Positions 1 through 5,142 of a DNA stretch of 5,583 bases are shown piece after piece. Location: contig PMBM01000082.1 in the NCBI GenBank assembly GCA_003153855.1, positions 11,598 through 17,180 of the forward strand. The letters are read 5' to 3'. Numbering within the stretch: position 1 is the stretch's first letter; each line of letters begins with the position of its first letter. Under the pieces are notes generated by a model. The model ran no database searches and had not been told where the DNA came from. It saw only the letters and a list, made by a program, of their open reading frames with translations. The stretch is from Propionibacteriaceae bacterium (GTDB lineage Bacteria; Actinomycetota; Actinomycetes; Propionibacteriales; Propionibacteriaceae). A program made the position numbers and the translations under genes.

Positions 1-68
1 GTCGTGACAGAGACGCCCAGCTTGTGAGCCAGGGTCTTCATCGTCACCGCGGTGAGCTTCTCACCCAT
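1..68 (-). CDS. Probable LacI-family transcriptional regulator, N-terminal 22 codons only (cut by the window edge)
   Basis: Only the start of this gene is present. The reading frame begins with ATG at 68-66, preceded by a very good ribosome binding site (GGAGG, 75-79 on the opposite strand) 6 bases away. The visible peptide begins MGEKLTAVTMKTLAHKLGV and continues SVTT up to the edge. The stretch MKTLAHKLGVSVTT fits the first helix and turn of a LacI/GalR helix-turn-helix, which in this family usually continues into TVS. Proteins of this family bind palindromic operators and respond to small ligands, often sugars or nucleosides. A palindrome with an AACGTT core lies immediately upstream, which supports the family call and suggests self-regulation. 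A different helix-turn-helix family (TetR or MerR) is possible because so little is visible. The target pathway cannot be told from here. Confidence 0.55.
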   Translation of the reverse strand, partial: MGEKLTAVTMKTLAHKLGVSVT

Positions 69-74
69 GACAAC

Positions 75-79
75 CTCCA
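75..79 (-). promoter_or_regulatory. Ribosome binding site of the LacI-like gene
   Basis: GGAGG on the minus strand, 6 bases before the ATG at 68-66. It is a near-ideal Shine-Dalgarno match and fixes the start of the regulator gene, showing that the gene can be translated independently of the Ku gene upstream. Confidence 0.75.
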
Positions 80-118
80 GTTGATCGATGAAGTGAACGT
101 TACACTTTATCGATCAAC
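80..118. promoter_or_regulatory. Imperfect 39-bp palindrome with AACGTT core: probable operator of the LacI-like regulator
   Basis: The outer arms GTTGATCGAT (80-89) and ATCGATCAAC (109-118) are perfect 10-bp inverted repeats. Inside them AAGTG (91-95) and CACTT (103-107) are inverted about the same centre, position 99. In total 16 of 19 base pairs match. At the centre is AACGTT (96-101), the core typical of LacI/GalR operators such as those of PurR. The site sits between the Ku stop codon and the start of the LacI-like gene and overlaps a candidate -10 box, where a bound repressor would block transcription. The arms are A/T-rich with a 19-base spacer and are not followed by a T-run, so a terminator is less likely. 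Binding by the adjacent regulator is inferred. Confidence 0.6.
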
Positions 119-131
119 AGAGCAAGTCCAA
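104..131 (-). promoter_or_regulatory. Candidate promoter of the LacI-like gene
   Basis: On the minus strand TTGGAC (131-126) could be a -35 box and TAAAGT (109-104) a -10 box, with a 16-base spacer. Transcription would begin near 97, inside the palindrome, leaving a leader of about 30 bases before the ATG. An alternative pairing is TTGCTC with TAACGT, spacer 17. Both are partial matches to the housekeeping consensus; actinobacterial promoters are loose, so the exact boxes are uncertain. Confidence 0.35.
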
Positions 132-142
132 TACCCGACTTT

Positions 143-967
143 CTACGAAGCCTTGGACTTCTTCTCGGTCTTCTTCTCCTCCTCGGCCCGGCGCGCCTTG
201 GCGGCTTCGACGGACGCACGGAGCGCTGCGACGAGGTCGACGACGTTGGTCTCGCCGGACGTGGACTGCTCCGACTCGGGGATCTCGACCCCGTCCAGCT
301 TCGAGGCGACGACGGTCTCGAGCGCCTCGCGGTACGCGTCCTTGAAGTCGTCCGGCGCGAAGGTGCCGGACATCTGGTCGATGAACATTCCTGCCATGGC
401 GACCTCGGCCTTCGACACGGAGACGTCGGCGGGTGGCGCGGCGAACGAGGCGTCGCGCACCTCGTCGGGCCACAGCATGGTCTGCATCACCATGACGTCG
501 CCCGAGACCCGCACGACGGCCAGCGCCTCCCGCGACCGGAGCGCGACCTTGACCACGGCCACCTTGCCGGACTCCTTGAGCGCGTTGCGCAGGAGCACGT
601 ACGGCTTCTGGCCCGTGGCCTCGGCCTCGAGGTAGTACGGCTTGTCGAACGCGATGGGGTCTATCTCGCCCTCGTCGACGAACTGGACCACCTCGACCGC
701 CTTCGTCGTGGTGAGCGGCAGGTTCTCGAAGTCGGCCTTCTCGAGGATCGCCATCCGGCCGTCGGCGGCCTCGTAGCCCTTGGCGAGGTCGGCGAACTCG
801 ACCTCCTCGCCGCACTTCTCGCAGACGCGCTTCTGCCGGATCCGGCCGCCGTCCTTCGCGTGGACCTGCCGGAAGCTCAGGTCCTTCTCCTCCACGGCTC
901 CGTACACCTTGATGGGGATGGTCACCAGGCCGAAGGAGATCGCGCCTTTCCAGATGGATCGTGGCAT
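143..967 (-). CDS. ku: Bacterial Ku protein (NHEJ DNA end-binding)
   Basis: This 274-residue protein is a clear bacterial Ku. As a homodimer it forms a ring that threads onto broken double-stranded DNA ends and recruits the ligase LigD for non-homologous end joining. The N-terminus MPRSIWKGAISFGLVTIPIK is the family signature. Further landmarks are a CEKC pair at 49-52, the stretch LRSREALAVVRV at 143-154 and WPDEVRD at 166-172 in the ring-forming core. The conserved helix VVDLVAALRASVEAAK (242-257) is the region associated with LigD contact. A short Lys/Arg/Glu-rich tail (259-274) follows, shorter than the long lysine tails of some actinobacterial Ku proteins. The ATG start gives the full canonical N-terminus, but no good Shine-Dalgarno is visible. 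It lies 40 bp downstream of the DUF6912-like gene on the same strand, so it may be co-transcribed. No ligD is in the window. Length and motifs look intact. Confidence 0.96.
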   Translation of the reverse strand: MPRSIWKGAISFGLVTIPIKVYGAVEEKDLSFRQVHAKDGGRIRQKRVCEKCGEEVEFADLAKGYEAADGRMAILEKADFENLPLTTTKAVEVVQFVDEGEIDPIAFDKPYYLEAEATGQKPYVLLRNALKESGKVAVVKVALRSREALAVVRVSGDVMVMQTMLWPDEVRDASFAAPPADVSVSKAEVAMAGMFIDQMSGTFAPDDFKDAYREALETVVASKLDGVEIPESEQSTSGETNVVDLVAALRASVEAAKARRAEEEKKTEKKSKAS

Positions 968-1007
968 GACCGAAAGTGTGTCTCAGCCGACCAAAGAAGG
1001 CCAGTGA

Positions 1008-1472
1008 CTACGCCCGTACGAGCGCGTCGACTTCCTCCGGCCCGTACCAGAGGAGGTCGTGCTCGGCCATCAGCGCTTGCGCCTCGTCGGTGTCCCAGGC
1101 CGCCTCCAGCCCCAGACCGGCCACAGCACGCGATGCCGCAGCCGCAGCCGGGGCCGCCTCGCCGGCGTCGGCGAAGAATGCGCTGACGTCCTTCCACGAG
1201 ACGCCCGGGACCGTCACCTCACCGAGCGGGTCGCCGTCGTCGACAGGCGAGGCCTCGACCACCACGGCGATCCGCCTGCCGTACGACATCAGCGACCTCA
1301 GCCCGGCGAGCAGCAGGGCTGTACGGTCGGCCTCCTCGTCGTCCGCGTCGGTCAGTCCGAACGTGTCGCACAGGGCAGCCGTCACCGCGAAGCCGGTGAC
1401 GGGACCGTCGAGGGGCTTCTCGCGCAGGCCCGCCAGCTGGTCGTGGGAGACCGGGACCATGACCACGGTCAT
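1008..1472 (-). CDS. DUF6912-like protein of unknown function
   Basis: This 154-residue soluble protein has no signal peptide or membrane segment. The N-terminal pattern (MTVVMVPVSHDQLAGL), the acidic segment DADDEEADRTALLLAGLRSL with RRIAVVVEA after it, and the C-terminal HDLLWYGPEEVDALV resemble the actinobacterial family DUF6912, in which a short strand ending in VP at the start and a HELLWY-type motif near the end are conserved. The assignment is by pattern memory only. No biochemical function is known to me for the family. An Ala-rich stretch (about 105-119) is probably a linker or helix. The ATG at 1472-1470 overlaps the TGA of the upstream acyltransferase gene (ATGA, 4 bp), so translation is probably coupled. 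A second Met at residue 5 is a poorer start because it would remove the first strand and lies farther from the GGAGG at 1483-1479. Confidence 0.6.
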   Translation of the reverse strand: MTVVMVPVSHDQLAGLREKPLDGPVTGFAVTAALCDTFGLTDADDEEADRTALLLAGLRSLMSYGRRIAVVVEASPVDDGDPLGEVTVPGVSWKDVSAFFADAGEAAPAAAAASRAVAGLGLEAAWDTDEAQALMAEHDLLWYGPEEVDALVRA

Positions 1473-2800
1473 CGCCGGCCTCCGTCGAGACGAGCGAGCT
1501 CACTGGTGATGCCGTCCACGAACGCCTTGACGGGGGCAGCCGCGGCGATGCCGATGCCGACGCGTCCGTTGTACGAGGTGAGGCAGACAGTGATGTCCTC
1601 GGAGTCCGCGAGCCCCAGCACGGGGTAGCTCGAGTGCAGCTGCCAGGCACCGAAGTACCTCGCCCCGCTCGGCCCGGGGGCGTTCCCCACGTACAGGTCG
1701 TGGTCACGTCCCGAGGTGACCGTACGACCGGCGACGGCGTGCAGGCTCGCCGGGGCGAATCCGGTCAGCCTCGTCAGCCTCTCGGCCCCGATCGTCGCAC
1801 CGGAGTCGATGCGGGTCCTCGTCAGCGACGCGATCTGGTCGATGCGGCCCTGCGGCGACGCGTTGCGGGCCGGCAGCATCACGTACTGGGGTGCGATGGC
1901 GCACCCGATCGCGGACGGGACCTTGCCCCGCTCCCGTACGGCGAGCGGCACGAGCGCCACCACGTCCTTCGGCTCGGCGCCGAGCTGGGTCTGCCACTGC
2001 CGGAGTCCGGCCGTGACCAGCGCCATGAGCACGTCGTGCGTCGTACAGCCAGAGGTGTCCCGTACGCGGTTCACGGCGGCGAGCTGGACGAGGACGCCAC
2101 CCGCGTACCGGGTCAGGGGCGCCACCGGCTCGTTGCGGAGGAGCCCGGGCAGCCCCTGTGACTGCACCCAGGTGACGCTCTGACCGACGCTGCGGATGAC
2201 ACGAGATCCCAGCCGTCCGAGCATTCCGACCGGGTCGGCGACGCCACCCATGACTCCTGAGACGAGGTCGTCGCCGGTGTTCGGCTCGGGCTTGGGCTCC
2301 CACTCGACCGGTCGGGGCCTCTCGGGCACGGGCTCGTCGTCGTACAGCTCGTGGAGCAGATGGACGTGGTCCCCGCCGTCCACGTACGAGGGGTGGCTGC
2401 GGCAGACGAGCGCCACCTGGCCGCCGCGCAACCCGTCCACGAGGACGAGGTCCCACTGCGGATGGGCGGGATCGAAGGGCGTCGTCATCCCTTCGGCCAC
2501 GAGGTCGGTGACCTGGGTGAGGGACCCCGGCGCCTCCAGCGTCACCTGCCGGACGTGCCGGAGGATGTCGAAGTCCGTGTCGTCGACCCAGTCGAGCCCG
2601 GTGACGGTCTCGCGGATCCTCTGCCGGAACCGCGGGGCGAAGGGCAGTCGGTCGGACACGCGGTCCACGACCTCGCTGAGCTTCATCACTGCGTCGGGAG
2701 ACGGCCGATCGAAAACGTCCACGAACGTCAGGTGCCACGGCGTGCCCCCGACCCCGCGTGACAACGACGAGATCTCGGTCTGGGACAGCGGCTCAGCCAT
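1469..2800 (-). CDS. Divergent WS/DGAT-family acyltransferase-like protein with altered active-site motif
   Basis: This 443-residue protein matches the wax ester synthase/diacylglycerol acyltransferase family, which makes wax esters or triacylglycerols from acyl-CoA. Family landmarks appear in order: the N-terminal segment MAEPLSQTEISSLSRG; HPQWDLVLVDGL (113-124), equivalent to the PLW motif region; the active-site region SHPSYVDGGD (135-144); VPLAVRE (284-290); THDVLMALVTAGLR (254-267), where the usual ND is HD; GNAPGP (372-377), equivalent to NVPGP; and a C-terminal LTSYNGRVGIGIAA (407-420). Length is normal for the family. The catalytic HHxxxDG motif reads HPSYVDG (136-142): the second His, regarded as the catalytic base, is Pro (codon CCC at 2392-2390). 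The protein may therefore be inactive or do a different job. The start is supported by AAGGAG (2810-2805) 4 bases before the ATG. It is probably the first gene of the minus-strand operon with the DUF6912-like and Ku genes. Confidence 0.85.
   Translation of the reverse strand: MAEPLSQTEISSLSRGVGGTPWHLTFVDVFDRPSPDAVMKLSEVVDRVSDRLPFAPRFRQRIRETVTGLDWVDDTDFDILRHVRQVTLEAPGSLTQVTDLVAEGMTTPFDPAHPQWDLVLVDGLRGGQVALVCRSHPSYVDGGDHVHLLHELYDDEPVPERPRPVEWEPKPEPNTGDDLVSGVMGGVADPVGMLGRLGSRVIRSVGQSVTWVQSQGLPGLLRNEPVAPLTRYAGGVLVQLAAVNRVRDTSGCTTHDVLMALVTAGLRQWQTQLGAEPKDVVALVPLAVRERGKVPSAIGCAIAPQYVMLPARNASPQGRIDQIASLTRTRIDSGATIGAERLTRLTGFAPASLHAVAGRTVTSGRDHDLYVGNAPGPSGARYFGAWQLHSSYPVLGLADSEDITVCLTSYNGRVGIGIAAAAPVKAFVDGITSELARLDGGRR
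1479..1483 (-). promoter_or_regulatory. Ribosome binding site of the DUF6912-like gene, inside the end of the acyltransferase gene
   Basis: GGAGG on the minus strand, 6 bases before the ATG at 1472. It lies within the last codons of the upstream gene and decides the start at residue 1 rather than at Met5. Together with the ATGA overlap it points to tight co-expression of the two genes. Confidence 0.7.
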
Positions 2801-2911
2801 CGTTCTCCTTCACTGACTCACGGACGACGATACCCATCGGGCCCGCGGCCGGTGCGAGCAGGCGCAGCGATGCGGCAAGATAACCGAAACACCAGCTTCC
2901 AGGAGTACCCC
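2801..2911. promoter_or_regulatory. Divergent intergenic region, probably holding promoters for both directions
   Basis: These 111 bp separate the start of the acyltransferase gene (minus) from the lipoprotein gene (plus), so both transcripts should begin here. Weak -10-like boxes are GATAAC (2879-2884) for the plus direction and TATCGT (2832-2827) for the minus direction. Neither has a convincing TTGACA-like box at the right distance. A short G/C-rich self-complementary segment (GGCC-CGC-GGCC) lies around 2840-2850. A GTG in frame with the lipoprotein at 2852 could extend it by 20 residues, but that lacks a ribosome binding site and would bury the signal peptide. Confidence 0.35.
2901..2905 (+). 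promoter_or_regulatory. Ribosome binding site of the cupredoxin-like lipoprotein gene
   Basis: AGGAG lies 6 bases before the ATG at 2912. It decides the start in favour of MRRAFVCL, which begins directly with a signal peptide, over the upstream in-frame GTG at 2852. Confidence 0.75.
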
Positions 2912-3259
2912 ATGCGACGCGCCTTCGTCTGCCTCGTGGCAGCCCTGCTCCTGCTCGCCGGGGCATGCTCCACCACCACCACCCCCACCGCGAGCGGGCC
3001 GGTGACGATCGCCGTGACGATCGCCAAGGGCAAGGTCAGCCCTTCGGGCGCGAAGTACGACGTGAGCAAGGGGTCGACCGTGACCATCAACGTGACGTCC
3101 GACTCGGCGGACATCATCCATGTCCACGGCTACGAGATCGAGAAGGACGTCGTCGCGGGGACGCCGCTCTCCTTCACGTTCACCGCGGACCAGACCGGTA
3201 GCTTCGAGATCGAGACGCACGTGGTCGAGGCCACCATCGCGACGCTGAATGTCCGCTGA
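2912..3259 (+). CDS. Small cupredoxin-like lipoprotein
   Basis: This 115-residue exported protein has a lipoprotein signal peptide: MRR, a hydrophobic core FVCLVAALLLLAG, and a lipobox ending AGAC with the lipidated Cys at residue 19. A Thr/Pro/Ser linker follows (20-29). The rest (30-115) reads as a beta-sandwich of cupredoxin type: VTIAVTIAKGKVSP, a strand STVTINVTSDSAD, the turn HVHGYEIEKDVVAG (70-83), SFTFTADQTGSFEIETHVVE (87-106) and a final strand. The order and HGY motif fit EfeO-type or cupredoxin_1 domains. Classical blue-copper Cys and Met ligands are absent from the mature domain; the only Cys after cleavage is the lipidated one. His70, His72 and His103 are candidate ligands if metal is bound at all. 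The gene overlaps the membrane-protein gene that follows by 11 bp, so the two probably work together outside the membrane. Substrate and metal are unknown. Confidence 0.8.
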   Translation: MRRAFVCLVAALLLLAGACSTTTTPTASGPVTIAVTIAKGKVSPSGAKYDVSKGSTVTINVTSDSADIIHVHGYEIEKDVVAGTPLSFTFTADQTGSFEIETHVVEATIATLNVR

Positions 3260-4574
3260 CGCGCTGACGCTCACCCTCCTGCAGGTACCGGCCCACGGGA
3301 TCGGCAGCCGCAAGGACCTGCCGCTGCCGTTCCCGTACGTGCTGGTCGGCGCCGCCCTCATCGTCACCGCGACGTTCTGGTTCCTCACCCGGTCCTGGCG
3401 GGAGGTCCGTCTCGGGGCACTCGGGGGCCGCCCACTCCCCCGCCTCTCGCGCGTCCTCACCGCGCTCCCGGTGACCGTGGTCGCTCGCGTCCTGGTCCTC
3501 GCGCTCTGGGCCTGGTTCGTCATGGCGCTCATCGCCGGGAAGGACCTCGTCACGAACCCCGTGTTCGGGGTCGTCTTCGTCCTCGTGTGGGTCGGTCTCG
3601 TACCGGTCTCACTCCTCGGCGGGGCGCTGTGGCGCGGCGTCCACCCGGTCCGGACGATCGCCCGCTGGTTCGGGCCGCCACTTCAGCCGCCACTCGTGGC
3701 CCGGCTCGGCGTGTACCCGGCGGCCCTTCTCGTCCTCGTCTGGGGGTGGTTCGAGCTGATCCAGCCCGACCGCGCCACGCTGCCGGTGCTGCGCGGCTTC
3801 GTCGTCGCGTGGGTCGTGATCGTGGTCGTCGGGTCACTGTGGCGTGGGATCGGCTGGGTCGGCAGCGCCGACCCGTTCGAGGCGTACGCGTCCACGCTGT
3901 CGCGGCTCTCCCCCTGGCAGTGGCAGGACGGCACGCTGCGCCTCGTCTCGCCGCTCCGCAACCTGGGCTCGTGGCAGCCACCGGCCGGCACCGCGGCGCT
4001 CGCCTGCGCCCTGCTCGGCACCACCGCGTACGACAGCTTCAGCTCCACGGCCTGGTGGGTACAGATCGTGCAGGCGTCGGATCTCCCCCGCTGGCTGTGG
4101 GGCCTGGTCGGCTTGAGCGTGATGGTCGTGATCGTGGCCGGCCTGTACGCGGCGGGCGTGGCCGCGCTGCGCTGGGGCCTCTCGGTGCGCGGCTCGCTGC
4201 TGGCGACCGGCGACTCTCTGGCGGTCGGGCTCGTACCCATTGTTGCGGGATACGCCCTCGGCCACTACCTCACGCTGCTCGTCATCGAGGGCCAGCGCAC
4301 GGTCATCCAGCTCGCGGATCCTCTCGGGCAAGGCTGGAACGTGCTCGGGCTGGCCGAGAACGGCATCGTGGCCACCCCACTCACCTACCCCACGGTCACC
4401 GCCGTCGCGCAGCTGCTGTTCATCGTCGGCGGGCACGTCCTGGGCGTCATCGTCGCCCACGACCGTGCGGTGGCTCTGCTCCGTCCCGAGGCGATGCGCC
4501 GCGCGCAGCTCCCGCTGCTCACGGTCATGGTCATCTACACGGTGGGCGGGCTGATGCTGCTGTTCTCCACGTAG
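3249..4574 (+). CDS. Polytopic membrane protein, 'fenitrothion hydrolase'-like family, native function unknown
   Basis: This 441-residue protein is strongly hydrophobic, with about nine to ten likely membrane helices: roughly 28-47, 74-95, 104-126, 152-171, 182-204, 247-262 (weak), 283-308, 323-346, 383-403 and 421-440. The N-terminal motif AHGIGSRKDLPLPFPYVLVGAA (15-36) and the mid-protein LLGTTAYDSFSSTAWW (255-270) resemble actinobacterial membrane proteins commonly labelled fenitrothion hydrolase, after an organophosphate-degrading membrane enzyme. That label is inherited by similarity and is probably not the physiological role. Histidines that could bind metal are H16, H132, H339 (GHY), H396 (GGH) and H404 (AHD). 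The ATG at 3249 lies inside the end of the lipoprotein gene (11-bp overlap) with no clear ribosome binding site of its own, so translation probably relies on coupling. With a cupredoxin-like partner, a role in copper or other metal handling or in membrane redox chemistry is a reasonable guess, not shown. Confidence 0.72.
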   Translation: MSADALTLTLLQVPAHGIGSRKDLPLPFPYVLVGAALIVTATFWFLTRSWREVRLGALGGRPLPRLSRVLTALPVTVVARVLVLALWAWFVMALIAGKDLVTNPVFGVVFVLVWVGLVPVSLLGGALWRGVHPVRTIARWFGPPLQPPLVARLGVYPAALLVLVWGWFELIQPDRATLPVLRGFVVAWVVIVVVGSLWRGIGWVGSADPFEAYASTLSRLSPWQWQDGTLRLVSPLRNLGSWQPPAGTAALACALLGTTAYDSFSSTAWWVQIVQASDLPRWLWGLVGLSVMVVIVAGLYAAGVAALRWGLSVRGSLLATGDSLAVGLVPIVAGYALGHYLTLLVIEGQRTVIQLADPLGQGWNVLGLAENGIVATPLTYPTVTAVAQLLFIVGGHVLGVIVAHDRAVALLRPEAMRRAQLPLLTVMVIYTVGGLMLLFST

Positions 4575-4644
4575 GCGGCGAGTTTTCCACAGGTGGAGCA
4601 AGAAGTGCTGGCGCTGCGGACTCGCGCAGGTGCAGCGTGGACGC
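4575..4644. other. Short gap between the membrane-protein gene and the Rv3235-family gene
   Basis: The 70 bases contain a weak inverted repeat, CTCCAC (4565-4570, within the gene end) with GTGGAG (4593-4598), plus a tighter TCCAC-ag-GTGGA (4586-4597). Neither is followed by a T-run, so an intrinsic terminator is doubtful. TTTTCCACA (4583-4591) matches a relaxed DnaA-box pattern but stands alone. No clear promoter is seen; the Rv3235-family gene could be read through from the upstream pair. Confidence 0.3.
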
Positions 4645-5139
4645 ATGAACGCCGCGCCTCTGCTCACCCCCGACCTCGCACGCTGCCGCGTCCTGCGTGT
4701 AGGCGTACGCGCTCCCACCTGGCGCTGGGACGACCTCGCCGGCGATGGAGCTCACAACTGGCTGGGCCAGCCCACGCTGCCGTTCGAGACGGACGACGCC
4801 GCGTTGCCCCAACCGGTCGGTGCCGACGTGCCCCCGGAGATCCGGCGGATGTCGGCTGCCCTCGCACGCGTCATTGCCGAGGTGCTGGCCGGGCTGCGCC
4901 CCGCGATGCAGCTCAGCCGATGGCTCGACGAACCGCCGCTGCAGGTGCTCGCCGAGGCCAGCCGTACGTACCGACGCACGCCTCCCACCGTGGCCTCGAT
5001 CCGACTCCAGCTGACGGTACGGGGCTCGTACGAGGTATCGCTTCGGCTCCGGCGCGGACGCGGCTACGCCGCGGCGGCGTACAGGCTGGACAAGCGCCGA
5101 GACCGCTGGCGCTGTACCGCCTTGGTGGTCGGACCCTGA
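4645..5139 (+). CDS. Rv3235 family protein (actinobacterial, unknown function)
   Basis: This 164-residue protein has no signal peptide or membrane segment. The N-terminal half (1-65) is Pro/Asp-rich and probably flexible. The conserved part runs from about 67: a helix RRMSAALARVIAEVLAGLRP (67-86), AMQLSRWLDEPPLQVLA (87-103), a strand pair VASIRLQLTV and SYEVSLRLRRG, and the closing WRCTALVVG (155-163). The QLxRWL segment and the W-R-C-x-A-L ending are typical of the Rv3235 family, a small actinobacterial family often found near secA, which is exactly the position here. No function is established for the family; the fold may resemble a small beta-rich regulatory or binding domain. A GTG at 4630 in the same frame would add MQRGR; neither start has a strong ribosome binding site, so ATG is preferred only by codon type. 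Its stop codon lies 3 bp from the convergent secA stop. Confidence 0.75.
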   Translation: MNAAPLLTPDLARCRVLRVGVRAPTWRWDDLAGDGAHNWLGQPTLPFETDDAALPQPVGADVPPEIRRMSAALARVIAEVLAGLRPAMQLSRWLDEPPLQVLAEASRTYRRTPPTVASIRLQLTVRGSYEVSLRLRRGRGYAAAAYRLDKRRDRWRCTALVVGP

Positions 5140-5142
5140 GAG

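Noticed and set aside
80..118. Palindrome read as a transcription terminator for the Ku gene
   Set aside because: The arms are A/T-rich, the spacer is long, and there is no T-run; its AACGTT core and position before a regulator gene fit an operator better.
1704..2738. 344-residue minus-strand frame inside the acyltransferase gene
   Set aside because: Arg/Ala/Gly/Pro-rich shadow frame; the other frame carries the family motifs of WS/DGAT proteins.
2852..2911. Upstream GTG start for the lipoprotein (20 extra residues)
   Set aside because: No ribosome binding site precedes it and the extension would place a polar stretch before the signal peptide; the ATG at 2912 has AGGAG at the right distance.
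2965..2990. CACCAC-type triplet repeat as a possible phase-variable tract
   Set aside because: It encodes a short Thr/Pro linker just after the lipobox; it is short and interrupted, and triplet changes would not shift the frame.
4583..4591. TTTTCCACA, a match to a relaxed DnaA-box pattern
   Set aside because: It is a single copy, next to no origin genes, and overlaps a small inverted repeat; one such match is expected by chance often enough.
4565..4598. Possible terminator hairpin after the membrane-protein gene (CTCCAC ... GTGGAG)
   Set aside because: The stem is only 6 bp with a loop of about 22 bases and no T-run follows, so an intrinsic terminator is not supported.
3587..4648. Long alternative-frame reading frame of 353 residues on the plus strand
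   Set aside because: Its composition is extreme (Arg/Pro/Ala/Gly-rich) with no recognisable motif, as expected for a shadow frame in high-GC DNA; the overlapping membrane protein has clear helices and family motifs.
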